The translations under genes and the position numbers were made by a program. Below, piece by piece: positions 17,256 through 26,238 of a stretch of 64,000 nt of DNA. This DNA is from Gilliamella sp. ESL0441 (GTDB lineage Bacteria; Pseudomonadota; Gammaproteobacteria; Enterobacterales; Orbaceae), in assembly GCF_019469185.1 (NCBI RefSeq), contig NZ_CP048264.1, positions 1,426,001 to 1,490,000 on the forward strand. Reading direction: 5' to 3'. Positions within the stretch are counted from its first letter, which is position 1. Every line of letters begins with the position of its first letter. The notes under the pieces were generated by a model, which worked only from the letters and a program-made list of their open reading frames with translations, was not told the origin of the DNA and did not search any database.

Positions 17256-19572
17256 TTCATCAAAAAAAGTGACTGTTGGTTATCGGTATTATTGGGATCT
17301 GTTTTGTGGATTAGGTCGAGGACCAATTGATTCTATTGTTGCAATAACCGCAGATAAAAAAGTCGTGCTAATGTGTACTGAAAATGAAGGGAATTCGTCG
17401 TGCTCTATAAGAATTAACAAACCAAATTTATTTGGTGGAGATGATACTGGCGGTGAAGGAGGTGTACAGGGAAATTTGGAAATAATGATGGGTGAATCAA
17501 ACCAATTTCCAACAGATAATCTACGTAGTATTTTAAAAGGGTTAATTCCTGGATTTCGAGGGTTAGTTACAACATTTTATTCAGGATTAATCAGCTGTTA
17601 CAGTACATCACCAAAACCATGGTCGTATCGAGTTCGTCGAACAACAAAAGGTTGGGATAAAGACAATGTATGGTATCCAGAAAAATGTTTGATTTTATTG
17701 CGAGATGATTTATCGGAAATTGCTGGTATCGAAACTGAAGCAAGAAGCCGCATAAATCTGAGTAAACGTTTAATAAATAAAGAAAAGTATAAGCGAGAAA
17801 TTACAAAACTACGCATGGCATTAAACTATAATATTAAAAATATTCATGCAATGAATGCAGCACATATTTTATTTGAATGTGCAACGAATCGAGATTGGGG
17901 GCGAGGTCTGAGTTGGAATGAAATTGATATCGAAAGCTTTAAAAAATCTGCCGATACACTATTTAATGAAAAGTTTGGTTTATGTTTTCGATATAATCGC
18001 CAAGATCAACTACAAACATTTATACAACAGGTTTTAGATCATATTGGTGCAGCTCAATATGCAGATCTATCAACAGGAAAATTAAAGTTAAAATTGATTC
18101 GTAATGATTACGATCCGAATCAGTTGCCGCTGTTCACATATGATAACGGTATTTTGTCAGTGCAAGATGATGATAGTGCGAGTAGCGATGCGTCATATAA
18201 TGAAATCGTTGTTACCTATCATAATCCAGTCACACATGAGGATGGTAGTGTTAGAGCACAAAATCTAGCATCTATACAAAATGTTGGTTTGATTAGTAAT
18301 TCAGTTGAATATAAAGCAATACCAACACAAGAATTAGCTGCTAGACTAGCTGAACGAGATTTAGAAATGTGCGCAGCGGGAATTACACGTTTAATTATTA
18401 AATTTGATAGACGTGGAGGCATATTAGAGCCAGCATCGTGTTTTCGCGTTTCACTACCTGATCGCGATATTGAAAATATGATTTTACGCGTGGGAAAAAT
18501 AGAAGAACAAAGTGATGGTTCTTTATTGATTACTGGAGTGCAGGATGTTTTTAGTTTGTCTGAAACATCATACAGTAGCAATACACAGACAAATGAAATT
18601 ATCATCCAAGATGACACAATCAAAACTGTAAATAATGTCAAATTAATTGAACTACCATATACACTGCTAGTATCAAGATTGAGCGCGGCAGATTTAGATT
18701 ATTTAAAACCATCGTCATGCTATTTAGGCGTAATGGCAACCGCTCCAACATCGATGTCAATTAATTATCTATTACAGTCACAAGTGAGTGGAGCAGATTC
18801 AATTAACCAAAATCAATGCGATTGGACACCTAGTGCAACACTAATTAATGATATTGAAAAACTAACAACAAATTTCGAAATCAAAATGGGAATGGATTAC
18901 CCAATTTCAATTGGAGAAGGAATTATCATTAATAACGAATTCATGCGTATTGATGAGTTTGATATGGATAAAAATATTTTAACAGTTGGGCGGGGTTGTG
19001 CCGATTCATTGCCAGAATTTCATAAAGCTGGGTCAACAATACGTTTCTATATGAGTGTGTTAGAAACAGATCATATTGAATATATTAGTGGTGAAACAGT
19101 CAGAATCAAACTGTTGACACAAACTAATTCAAGCAGGCTGCATGAGGATATAGCACCTGTTGAAAAAATAACAATGTCACATAGACAAATTCGCCCATAT
19201 TTACCAGGAAACATTAAAATTAACGATATTTTATATCCTGACATGATAGAACAATCTGATTCATATGTTGTAACGTTTGCTCATCGGGATCGTATACTGC
19301 AAGCTGATCGGCTAATTGATTGTTTATCAGATAATATTGGTCCAGAGATAGGAACTGAATATATAGTTGAAATTTCTGATTATTACTCAAATGAAGTGAT
19401 CTGGAGTTTTAACACTACTGATTCATTAATTGTACTCCCCTATGTGACAAATCAAGATTACATTTATGACGATCGTCACATACTAACATTATATAGTAAG
19501 CGTGATGGCTACGAATCATTATATAAATATACCGCAGAACTGCCGGAAGGTCATGTTATGGTTGGAGTTTAA
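17245..19572 (+). CDS. Tail tip / host specificity protein (gpJ-like)
   Basis: A 775-aa protein, the central tail tip component. It begins MGGSSSKKVTVGYRYYWDLFCGLGRGPIDSIVAI, the conserved opening of tip proteins in this phage group, and has a middle region with ALNYNIKNIHAMNAAHILFE, then DYDPNQLPLFTYDNGILSVQ (gpJ-like phage-tail-3 type). ATG 17245 is preferred to TTG 17227 because AGAGGAG precedes it. It should determine contact with the host receptor together with the fibres downstream. Confidence 0.8.
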   Translation: MGGSSSKKVTVGYRYYWDLFCGLGRGPIDSIVAITADKKVVLMCTENEGNSSCSIRINKPNLFGGDDTGGEGGVQGNLEIMMGESNQFPTDNLRSILKGLIPGFRGLVTTFYSGLISCYSTSPKPWSYRVRRTTKGWDKDNVWYPEKCLILLRDDLSEIAGIETEARSRINLSKRLINKEKYKREITKLRMALNYNIKNIHAMNAAHILFECATNRDWGRGLSWNEIDIESFKKSADTLFNEKFGLCFRYNRQDQLQTFIQQVLDHIGAAQYADLSTGKLKLKLIRNDYDPNQLPLFTYDNGILSVQDDDSASSDASYNEIVVTYHNPVTHEDGSVRAQNLASIQNVGLISNSVEYKAIPTQELAARLAERDLEMCAAGITRLIIKFDRRGGILEPASCFRVSLPDRDIENMILRVGKIEEQSDGSLLITGVQDVFSLSETSYSSNTQTNEIIIQDDTIKTVNNVKLIELPYTLLVSRLSAADLDYLKPSSCYLGVMATAPTSMSINYLLQSQVSGADSINQNQCDWTPSATLINDIEKLTTNFEIKMGMDYPISIGEGIIINNEFMRIDEFDMDKNILTVGRGCADSLPEFHKAGSTIRFYMSVLETDHIEYISGETVRIKLLTQTNSSRLHEDIAPVEKITMSHRQIRPYLPGNIKINDILYPDMIEQSDSYVVTFAHRDRILQADRLIDCLSDNIGPEIGTEYIVEISDYYSNEVIWSFNTTDSLIVLPYVTNQDYIYDDRHILTLYSKRDGYESLYKYTAELPEGHVMVGV

Positions 19573-19573
19573 T

Positions 19574-20356
19574 ATGTCTGAAAATGAATATTACTATGGA
19601 CAGGGAAAAGTATTTTTATCACCGGTTAATTCAGGGCAATGGCGATGGATTGGAGATGTATCATCGTTAAAAATTAATTTTGAATTTGAAGAACAATATA
19701 GTAAGCGCAGCATTGGTGGTCGCCTGGTTAATGGTAAACGATTCGTGACATTTAATGGAGGAAACATTACAGCAACATGGTTTAATCGTTCCCTAGAAAA
19801 TCTGCAATTATTATTAAGAGGAAAGTTTGTAACACATCAACAAAGTTGGACAACAGAAGAATTCAAAAATATAAAATCTGGTATGACAATTTCACTACAA
19901 CATCAAAATATAAGAGACGTTTTTATTGAAAATCTAAACGAGAATATTGATTACACTGTAGATTGTATAGCAGGCTCTATTCAATTTCTAACAAATCCAA
20001 AATCACAACAGCTATTCGTTGAATATGATTATTCGGGTGTAAGTGGCATTAGTATTTTAAATAATGAACCGAATGATTTTTCATTACGTTATGAAGGAAT
20101 AAACATAATAGAACAAAAGCAGATTAATATTGAGCTGTATCGATTGTCATTAGATCCTATTGAATTTATCAGTTGTATTGATGACAAATCAGAATTTTCG
20201 AATGTTGAAACCAGATTACAGTTATTACCTGATTTGTCAAAAAATCCAAAATCTGATTTCGGACAATTCGGCAGAATAATACAGTTCAACGATTTCATCA
20301 ATATTTTATACGACGATGGAATTGCATATGATGAAAAATACCAATTTGCATATTAG
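19574..20356 (+). CDS. Tail tube-like paralog in the tail-tip cluster
   Basis: A 260-aa protein that starts one base after the tip gene stop. Its order of elements copies the major tail tube at 10198-10959: an N-terminal strand region (SSLKINFEFEEQYSKRSIGG), a NGGNITATWFNRSLENLQLLL segment equivalent to GTLNLTLKDWSIENIALAL, an insert with NIDYTVDCIAGSIQFL matching GTDYEIESTYAGLIKLL, and an IELYRLSLDPIEF end matching VELFRVKFNPISNF. It is probably a divergent tube-like tip component. The identity is low and judged by eye. Confidence 0.6.
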   Translation: MSENEYYYGQGKVFLSPVNSGQWRWIGDVSSLKINFEFEEQYSKRSIGGRLVNGKRFVTFNGGNITATWFNRSLENLQLLLRGKFVTHQQSWTTEEFKNIKSGMTISLQHQNIRDVFIENLNENIDYTVDCIAGSIQFLTNPKSQQLFVEYDYSGVSGISILNNEPNDFSLRYEGINIIEQKQINIELYRLSLDPIEFISCIDDKSEFSNVETRLQLLPDLSKNPKSDFGQFGRIIQFNDFINILYDDGIAYDEKYQFAY

Positions 20357-20367
20357 AGGAATCATAG

Positions 20368-21111
20368 ATGGAACATCTAATTGAAGAAGTAAAATGGGAA
20401 GATGAAGTATATTTGATACAACGAACCGATCGCGTTGGCGGAGGGGTTCGTGGTGTAGCAAATAAACCTCATGGTGAACTAGCAAACCGTACACAGTATT
20501 TAAAAAAAGAGGTCGATAATATTAATTCAGCATTAGAAAATACATTATCTACAGCAAAGGATAAATTAAATTTTGATGCCAGAAATTATCGTATTGAGAA
20601 TGTTGGAAAACCCGAAAAAAAAGGGGATGCTGTAAATAAAGAATACACGGATAAAGCAGATAATAATCTACAAAAACAGGTTAATCAGTTAAAAGAAGCA
20701 CAAATTGGTTACGAATCAGTTGGTAATTTTCAAACCGGTTGCACATTAAATACACGTAATGAAATTGTTTATGATGAACAAACCAAAAAATATTATGCGT
20801 GGGCTGGTAATTTACCATATAAAGTCGTGCCTAAAACTAATGTCATTGATGAAATTAACAATGGTAAACCATGGTTAGTGATTGAAAATTCGAACGAATT
20901 TATAGCAAAAATTGAAAGCATAAAACAGATAGCACAAAGTGTAGCAACTCAATTTTATGGATTTAAAAAAGATGGTGCAAAACTGATTTTAGAAATAGTT
21001 GGAAATATTGATAACAAAACATTACATATTTCTGAATTTCTTGAGTGGATAATTGCACCTGGTGGGTGTGAATTTATTGTTAATGACAAAGAACTATTGA
21101 TGGTTATATAA
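20368..21111 (+). CDS. Tail fibre N-terminal-type protein
   Basis: A 247-aa protein opening with YLIQRTDRVGGGVRGVANKP and HGELANRTQYLKKEV, a classic tail fibre attachment start, then a phage-fibre repeat-like coil (RNYRIENVGKPEKKGDAVNKEY) and a head-binding-type module (VGNFQTGCTLNTRNEIVY, YYAWAGNLPYKVVP). It likely connects the tail tip to the receptor-binding part encoded next. There is no enzymatic motif. Confidence 0.75.
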   Translation: MEHLIEEVKWEDEVYLIQRTDRVGGGVRGVANKPHGELANRTQYLKKEVDNINSALENTLSTAKDKLNFDARNYRIENVGKPEKKGDAVNKEYTDKADNNLQKQVNQLKEAQIGYESVGNFQTGCTLNTRNEIVYDEQTKKYYAWAGNLPYKVVPKTNVIDEINNGKPWLVIENSNEFIAKIESIKQIAQSVATQFYGFKKDGAKLILEIVGNIDNKTLHISEFLEWIIAPGGCEFIVNDKELLMVI

Positions 21112-21128
21112 GAAAAGAGAGGTTAAAA

Positions 21129-21833
21129 ATGGCAACAATTAACTTAGGAAACATCAGATTCAACTGGTGTGGCGAATATGCCAGTTCAACACAATACACA
21201 AAAGATGATGTTGTGGGATTTGGAGGCTCAAGCTGGATAGCTCGTAAAAATGCAAAAGGTGTTAATCCTGCAAAAAATGAATTTTGGGATTTGATGATTG
21301 CCGGAGCTGAAAAACCATATGTTATAGGTGAACAAAAACTAATGGCGTTTAGAGCTTCTGAGCTTCCCTTTGGGTGGTATTTTAGAAATGGCGACAACTA
21401 CTTACTCGATTCACCACAAGGCCGAGCATTAAACAGTTTATCTGCAAACTACAAAGAAGATTACAAAATAACTATTAAAGTAATTAATGGTCAACAATAT
21501 ATCAATGTACCCACCGCATTTGCGCCTGATGGCAGAGGCTACTTTGAGCGGGCGGTTAATGGCATAAATCGACAAGTAGGCAGCATTGAAAATGATGCAA
21601 TAAGAGAAATCGATGGGCATTTTGATACTGGTGTTGTAGCAAATCACCACGAGTACACGAGAGGTGCATTTAGCGGCACGCGAGCAATTAATCCAACAAA
21701 CGCGGCGTTTTTAGCAACTTATGATTACACGGTGTGGGGTTATGATTTTCATGCTTCAAATGTAGTACCTACCGCATCAGAAAATAGACCAATCAATATC
21801 GGTATGACACCAGCAATCTATCTAGGAGTTTAA
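21129..21833 (+). CDS. Tail fibre / receptor-binding protein
   Basis: A 234-aa protein. The N-terminus (FNWCGEYASSTQYTKDDVVG) is a carbohydrate-binding-like module often seen in fibres. The C-terminal half has DGRGYFERAVNG, RQVGSIENDAIREIDGHFD and ENRPINIGMTPAIYLGV, the usual ending of T4/Mu-type short fibres with a His-rich receptor-binding tip. The gene directly precedes the fibre chaperone. Strong candidate for the host-range determinant. Confidence 0.8.
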   Translation: MATINLGNIRFNWCGEYASSTQYTKDDVVGFGGSSWIARKNAKGVNPAKNEFWDLMIAGAEKPYVIGEQKLMAFRASELPFGWYFRNGDNYLLDSPQGRALNSLSANYKEDYKITIKVINGQQYINVPTAFAPDGRGYFERAVNGINRQVGSIENDAIREIDGHFDTGVVANHHEYTRGAFSGTRAINPTNAAFLATYDYTVWGYDFHASNVVPTASENRPINIGMTPAIYLGV

Positions 21834-21834
21834 T

Positions 21835-22362
21835 ATGATTAATTATTATTTCGATAACACAAATGAATTCAAACCATTCACACACGAGCTAGAAGCGAAT
21901 ATCGACACATTGCCACCCGATAATGCATTACGCATACCTCCCGAATTCAAAAACGGTTGTTGGCCATGCGAGCAAAATGGCACATGGATTTTAGTTGAAG
22001 ATAATCGAGGAAAAACGGTATATAACATTAATACGAAAGAATCAAGTACAGTTGATTATCTCGGTAAAATCAAAGAGGGTCATACACAACTTGAACCATT
22101 TGAATTTTGCAAATGGGATGGAAAAAAATGGATTTTAGATGAAGAAGAAAAACGAGATTTTAAAATCAAAAAAAATGTAACTATTAGAGATTCTTTACTA
22201 AATGAAGCTAACGCTGAAATTGAAATTATTAATCGTGCAGTCAAATTACATAGAGCATCCGAAGAGGATAAACAACGATTAAATAAATTAGAAATTTACA
22301 CTATAGATTTATATGAACTAGATTTAAATAACATTGATGTAGTATTCCCTGATAAACCGTAA
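21835..22362 (+). CDS. Tail fibre assembly chaperone (Tfa-like)
   Basis: A 175-aa protein that starts one base after the fibre stop codon. It has the two-part layout of Tfa proteins: an N-terminal part with PPDNALRIPPEFKNGCWPCE and WILVEDNRGKTVY, and a C-terminal helical region with INRAVKLHRASEEDKQRLNKLE and YTIDLYELDL. Tfa proteins fold and trimerise the fibre tip and usually form the last gene of a Mu-like genome, in line with the end of the prophage here. Confidence 0.85.
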   Translation: MINYYFDNTNEFKPFTHELEANIDTLPPDNALRIPPEFKNGCWPCEQNGTWILVEDNRGKTVYNINTKESSTVDYLGKIKEGHTQLEPFEFCKWDGKKWILDEEEKRDFKIKKNVTIRDSLLNEANAEIEIINRAVKLHRASEEDKQRLNKLEIYTIDLYELDLNNIDVVFPDKP

Positions 22363-22394
22363 ATTGTAATTCACTTTCAAATATAGAAAAAGAT

Positions 22395-22466
22395 GGCGTG
22401 GTTAATTATCAATTAATTTAAACAATAATTATCTCACGCCGCATCACCTATTAATTATCATACGCC
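22395..22466. repeat. Cluster of ACGCC-ended repeats, candidate right-end sites of the prophage
   Basis: Two direct copies (22424-22440 and 22450-22466, 14 of 17 bases equal, ending ACGCC) follow an inverted copy beginning GGCGTGG at 22395. The inverted and first direct copies can also pair as an imperfect hairpin just after the last phage gene. Clustered short repeats at a Mu-like prophage end are where transposase binds, but a plain terminator is also possible. Confidence 0.3.
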
Positions 22467-22909
22467 AGATTGTGTTTTTCGTCATGGACTATTCTTGTTT
22501 AGGTCGATATTAGCACTCGAAGGTAACTTAAGATTATTAATACTTTGTTGAATATTAAATCCCAATTTATCCAACAATAAATGTTTCAATGACAGGAGAA
22601 TGATATGACGATTTTAGTACACTGATATTGATAGATTTGATGAAATTTTTGTAATGTCAAAGAGTTAATTAAAAATTTCTAAGTATGAAAGAATGCGTAT
22701 AAATTTGTCTTAATTATTTAAGACAAATCTAAAAAGTTAGTAATAAATGAGCTACTGTCCATTATTATATTCTAATAGAAATATTTCCTCAGAAAGCTAT
22801 TTTGAATTTGTAGGTGGTGTTATTTTATCTCTACTTTGGGTTACCCTTCCAGAAAAATATGTATGAAAAGTTGACTGGTTTATTTCTACTTTTCAGCATT
22901 TATTCATGG
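22467..22909. other. Non-coding stretch between prophage and Rhs array
   Basis: Apart from one very small ORF (22747-22866) this AT-rich stretch shows no gene, RNA or clear repeat. It separates + strand phage genes from the - strand toxin-immunity array and may contain the prophage-chromosome junction. Confidence 0.5.
22747..22866 (+). CDS. Possible 39-aa hydrophobic small protein
   Basis: ATG 22747 opens a 39-codon frame (MSYCPLLYSNRNISSESYFE start) with a hydrophobic core FVGGVILSLLWVTLP that could span a membrane. The ribosome-binding site is weak and there is no homolog I recognise. It may be a remnant or a chance ORF. Confidence 0.2.
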   Translation: MSYCPLLYSNRNISSESYFEFVGGVILSLLWVTLPEKYV

Positions 22910-23347
22910 TTAACGCCCTAAAAAAATATCTTTACTGGATCTAAAACTCTCATCTTTAATTTGTTTCTTCTTTTCTATTAAATAGTTATTTGCTTTGATA
23001 TATATATCTTTATCGCATTCAATGTTTAAGATTAATTTATTATTACTCTTATTTATGATGTGAAAATGATTATCCTTATAATCAAAAATAATATCTTCTA
23101 CCGCTGTAGCACCTTTATTAAAATTAGATAAATTATAATAATATCTGAAAGTTACATATTCTTTTGAAATATTAATAAAACCACACTCTTTTTCTTTAAC
23201 CTTAGAAAAAATTTTTAATGTAAAAGAATCATAATCCTTATCATATTGATAGGATTTTATATAAAACTTAGGGCTAAAAATGAACACAATAAATAATAGA
23301 GATATTATTAAAAAGATTATTACTGAAATTAACTGATACAATTTCAT
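22910..23347 (-). CDS. Membrane-anchored protein, possible immunity protein
   Basis: A 145-aa protein with one strong N-terminal transmembrane segment (LISVIIFLIISLLFIVFIFS) and a polar Lys/Asn/Tyr-rich domain. It is the leftmost open gene of the - strand array and shares its extreme AT-richness and Lys/Ile/Asn codon bias. A membrane-anchored small protein at the end of an orphan cassette array could neutralise a periplasmic or membrane-acting toxin, but no family is recognised and no toxin remnant is adjacent. Confidence 0.45.
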   Translation of the reverse strand: MKLYQLISVIIFLIISLLFIVFIFSPKFYIKSYQYDKDYDSFTLKIFSKVKEKECGFINISKEYVTFRYYYNLSNFNKGATAVEDIIFDYKDNHFHIINKSNNKLILNIECDKDIYIKANNYLIEKKKQIKDESFRSSKDIFLGR

Positions 23348-23611
23348 TTATACCTTCTGCTTGAGATGCATTATACGGAAAAGTTGCTCATTGTCTTTTA
23401 AGCATATTATATCTTTTTGGGCTTTTTTAAATATCAAAATTATCAACGTACTTTTTCAAAATTAAGCATCTACATATTATCTAATTCGAATGATATAGGG
23501 ATTAATTTAAAACGGCTTAAATGAGAGGTATCACTCATGCGCTTACTTATCCGCAATACAGAATGAGAATTATTAAACAAACTACATGTGTTTGGTATCT
23601 CATGATTTAAT

Positions 23612-23947
23612 TTAGTAATATTTCTTTTTTTCCTCATTAATATCGGTGATTTTTACTTTTATTAATTTATTTCTTTCATAGACATAATCGTATCTAAAAA
23701 AAAGCTTTTCATCGTTATATTTTTCAACTACTTTAAGTTTTTTATTTATATAAATCCCTTTTAAATAATTATTTCTAACTTTTACACTATCAGCACCAAT
23801 CTCATTGATTAATTTTATTGGATGATTATATCCGGCAAAACTTTTATAATATTTTACTTCTTCCAAAATAGTTTCTTTGAAACCGACGCATTTAGATGCA
23901 CCAACCTTAACTTTCTTTACTATCTTTTTCAATTCACCAATGCCCAT
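23612..23947 (-). CDS. Hypothetical small basic protein in the Rhs array
   Basis: A 111-aa Lys-rich protein (MGIGELKKIVKKVKVGASKC start). I do not recognise it. The N-terminal amphipathic Lys-rich segment and the following YNHPIKLINEIGADSV region look like the end of a toxin or an orphan immunity protein. It lies between two other small - strand genes with no Rhs core of its own nearby, so it may be a leftover from a deleted cassette. A 264-base gap to the left holds nothing clear. Confidence 0.35.
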   Translation of the reverse strand: MGIGELKKIVKKVKVGASKCVGFKETILEEVKYYKSFAGYNHPIKLINEIGADSVKVRNNYLKGIYINKKLKVVEKYNDEKLFFRYDYVYERNKLIKVKITDINEEKKKYY

Positions 23948-23980
23948 ATCTAATCTAATGAAATATATACATAGTTTTTT

Positions 23981-24295
23981 TTAAATCAATTTAAGAGTTT
24001 GGTTAAATATATCATCTAATTGATCCATATAAGAAGTATTCCATTCTTCAATCTTAAAATCATTTATTTTAGATAAATCAAACGGATCAAAATGATAAAT
24101 AACAACCTTAAATATAGACTCCATAATCCATAGAATAGATTTTAAAATATCTTTATTGATTGATTTTATATTCAAACGATAATATTCAATTAATCTATTG
24201 ATATTAAATATTAATTCTTTAAATAAAGAATTATCAAAAACTCTTCTTAGTAGGTCTAATAAAATCTTTGACCGTATTCCAAAAATAAGAGCCAA
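23981..24295 (-). CDS. Hypothetical immunity-type protein next to an Rhs remnant
   Basis: Up to 104 aa, highly Ile/Leu/Lys-rich and helical. It starts (TTG 24295) inside the end of an Rhs fragment but in a different frame: the Rhs frame reads GLMAGGDRLFGSYFW, then VKDFIRPTKKSF and stops. The true start may be internal. The position directly after an Rhs tail fits either the rest of a frameshifted toxin or its immunity protein. No family recognised. Confidence 0.35.
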   Translation of the reverse strand: MALIFGIRSKILLDLLRRVFDNSLFKELIFNINRLIEYYRLNIKSINKDILKSILWIMESIFKVVIYHFDPFDLSKINDFKIEEWNTSYMDQLDDIFNQTLKLI

Positions 24296-24301
24296 ATAGT
24301 C

Positions 24302-24510
24302 TATCTCCTCCTGCCATCAACCCAAACGGGTCAACTTCCGAATTAGAACCAAACGTACACGCATAAAAATTCGGTTTATTACCTGCTTATTTTATCGGGG
24401 CTTGGCTAATATATAAGCTGGTTTCATGATTATAATAACGGGTGCGATTTTAATCCCCCCGTTTCAAGATTCTCATACTGTCCCTGTTGCCGGAGCGGTA
24501 TATCAGTATC
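24302..24510 (-). pseudogene. Rhs core-end remnant
   Basis: The minus strand reads a decayed copy of the Rhs core end: RTRYYNHETSLYISQ, AGNKPNFYACTFGSNSEVDPFGLM, then a short toxin start. Two core-region positions have stops or substitutions. It is one of about sixteen such fragments in the array. No start codon and no upstream core are present, so it cannot be a functional Rhs gene. Confidence 0.75.
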
Positions 24511-24621
24511 ATTTCATTGGGCAACTTTCTGAATTATTATTTTTAAATTTCTTTAATTGAACAATTCATTTTTTATACTTATTTCCAATTGAGTTGAAGT
24601 TCCAATGTTATAATTTAATTA

Positions 24622-24972
24622 TTAACTTTCATTTTCTATTTCCTCTAAAAATATATCCTGTAGATTTCCATTAAGTTTTTTTCCTTTATATAAAAATTGG
24701 AAATTTTCCTCTTGTCCTTTCAGATAACTAACACCGTCAATAATACCTAATAAATTAGAAACGGTATCTGTAATTGACAATTTTAAAAAAGATATAAATT
24801 TATCTTTGTCTTTTACATCTAACTTATTATAAAGAGATACTCCATTTTTCCATTCCCCTTCAGGTAATTCATCTTGTTTATTATTCAAATTACTCAAATT
24901 AACTTTATACTGATCTAAATTATTTTTTAATACTTCTAAAATTATATTATTTACAAATTCTACATCGTTCAT
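24622..24972 (-). CDS. Putative immunity protein
   Basis: A 116-aa acidic helical protein (MNDVEFVNNIILEVLKNNLD start; SLYNKLDVKDKDKFISFLKL; SNLLGIIDGVSYLKGQEENF). It follows, after 3-10 bases, a toxin tail ending EAFKKARNKI, the usual toxin-immunity spacing in this array. The acidic, small, single-domain character fits an immunity protein for a nuclease-type toxin. I cannot name the family. Confidence 0.5.
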   Translation of the reverse strand: MNDVEFVNNIILEVLKNNLDQYKVNLSNLNNKQDELPEGEWKNGVSLYNKLDVKDKDKFISFLKLSITDTVSNLLGIIDGVSYLKGQEENFQFLYKGKKLNGNLQDIFLEEIENES

Positions 24973-25362
24973 ATTTATTTATATCTTATTTCGGGCTTTT
25001 TTAAACGCTTCAGTATACATCTCTTTAAACGCTATGAGTTCTTTTAGCTTTGAATTTGGAATATCTGAATATACTCTTTTAAGTTCTTTAATGTCTCTAG
25101 CTAATAAATTTTTGCCGTATTAATTCCTTTTATACTCTTTGAAACTACAGTGTTTGTTATAAGATTTTTTATTGTATACCCCTGCTTTAGGAACTAACTA
25201 TAGCTGGTGCTTTTTCTAAATCGTATTTAGGTATAAATTTACTCATTAATCCTCAAGAATTCTTAACTAATTTACCAAATCTTATTGATTCCTGATGGTA
25301 AGAATTTAGGTTTTATCGCAAAAATGAAAAAAAATACAACTTTTGGATTTGCTTATTATTTA
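24973..25362 (-). pseudogene. Toxin C-terminal remnant plus decayed spacer
   Basis: The minus strand reads ARDIKELKRVYSDIPNSKLK, ELIAFKEMYTEAFKKARNKI and a stop just before the immunity gene at 24972, that is, only the last helix region of a toxin. Upstream, the sequence is out of frame and lacks an Rhs joint. On the + strand near 25295-25335 a short stretch resembles the NLGF motif of the small ORF at 35008. Confidence 0.5.
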
Positions 25363-25833
25363 TTATAAATTATAAGCTTCATCTTCTGTTTTCATCCCGT
25401 AGATAAATTTTATTAATGAATCTGATATAAAACGTATTGTTGATTCTGGACTACCATCGTAGTCTTCTAAATATCCTATATATATCTTATCATCATTAGC
25501 ATTAATGCAATATGGATATCCTCCATCATCGATAGCAAAAGGTATATAAGATAAAGGAATTAATTTCTTTTCAACAGCTAATGATTGATATAATTCTTCT
25601 AATAAAATATCGTTTTCACATTGTTTATATTTCATAGGTAAAAATAGTTTAACACTAATATCTACATCGTTATCTTAATCTATATAAAAATATTTTTCTC
25701 CTTCAATTTTACTTCCGTTATATTGAATGTATAGCTCAACTAAATCTTTTGGAAATGTAAGATTCATACTCTTGCTTACATCCATAATATCAGACTCGGT
25801 TAACTTTATTCCTGTATTTATAAATTTTTGCAT
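25363..25833 (-). pseudogene. SUKH (SMI1/KNR4) immunity protein broken by one in-frame stop
   Basis: The frame starting MQKFINTGIKLTESDIMDVS and FPKDLVELYIQYNGSKIEGE is a SUKH-family start. It continues after a TAA (25675-25677) in the same frame with LIPLSYIPFAIDDGGYPYCI and KIYIGYLEDYDG, the conserved SUKH core with its G and D/Y-rich strands. So a single nonsense codon splits an otherwise complete protein of about 156 aa. SUKH proteins typically protect against HNH and other nuclease toxins; the toxin fragment just upstream is HNH-type. Confidence 0.75.
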
Positions 25834-25836
25834 TAT

Positions 25837-26193
25837 TATGTATTTTCTATATATATTTTTTACATGTAGTATACATTCTTGTTTCTTAGAAATATCGACG
25901 GCCTCTTTATAAGCCTGGGTAAAATCAGAGCTTCTTCTGCCATTTAGTTGTATTGTTACAATATTTTTTTGACTTCCTGTTGTTGGAAATAAATCAGCAT
26001 GCCCAGTAAAATCAACAGTATTTGTTTCAGTCATTAACCCGAGCGGATCAACTTTTACATTGCTGTCAAAAACATACGCATAGAAATTCGGGTTGTTTCC
26101 TTCAAGTTTTATGGAATTTTGACTAATAGATAAGCCGGTTTTAGGATTATAATAAAGATCTGTTTCCAAATTCTTTAACTGTCCTAATAATTA
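25837..26193 (-). pseudogene. Rhs core end joined to a toxin cut before its HNH centre
   Basis: The frame reads the Rhs end (LYYNPKTGLSISQ, GNNPNFYAYVFDSNVKVDPL) then FTGHADLFP, QKNIVTIQLNGRRSSDF and TQAYKEAV. In related Rhs toxins this segment leads into a WHH-type HNH core, which is missing. The frame instead runs straight into the SUKH immunity sequence. The toxin has thus lost its catalytic part by deletion, leaving the immunity gene fused behind a harmless stub. Confidence 0.7.
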
Positions 26194-26207
26194 AAATATT
26201 AATAAAC

Positions 26208-26226
26208 CAACTTTATATAAGTTGGC
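26208..26226 (-). terminator. Hairpin after the Imm11-like gene
   Basis: CCAACTT and AAGTTGG flank a short AT loop just downstream of the immunity stop at 26239. The same CCAACT/AGTTGG hairpin type recurs at 29546-29569 and, half-decayed, near 31680 and 37320, marking ends of former cassettes. Confidence 0.5.
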
Positions 26227-26238
26227 TTGCGAGATTTT

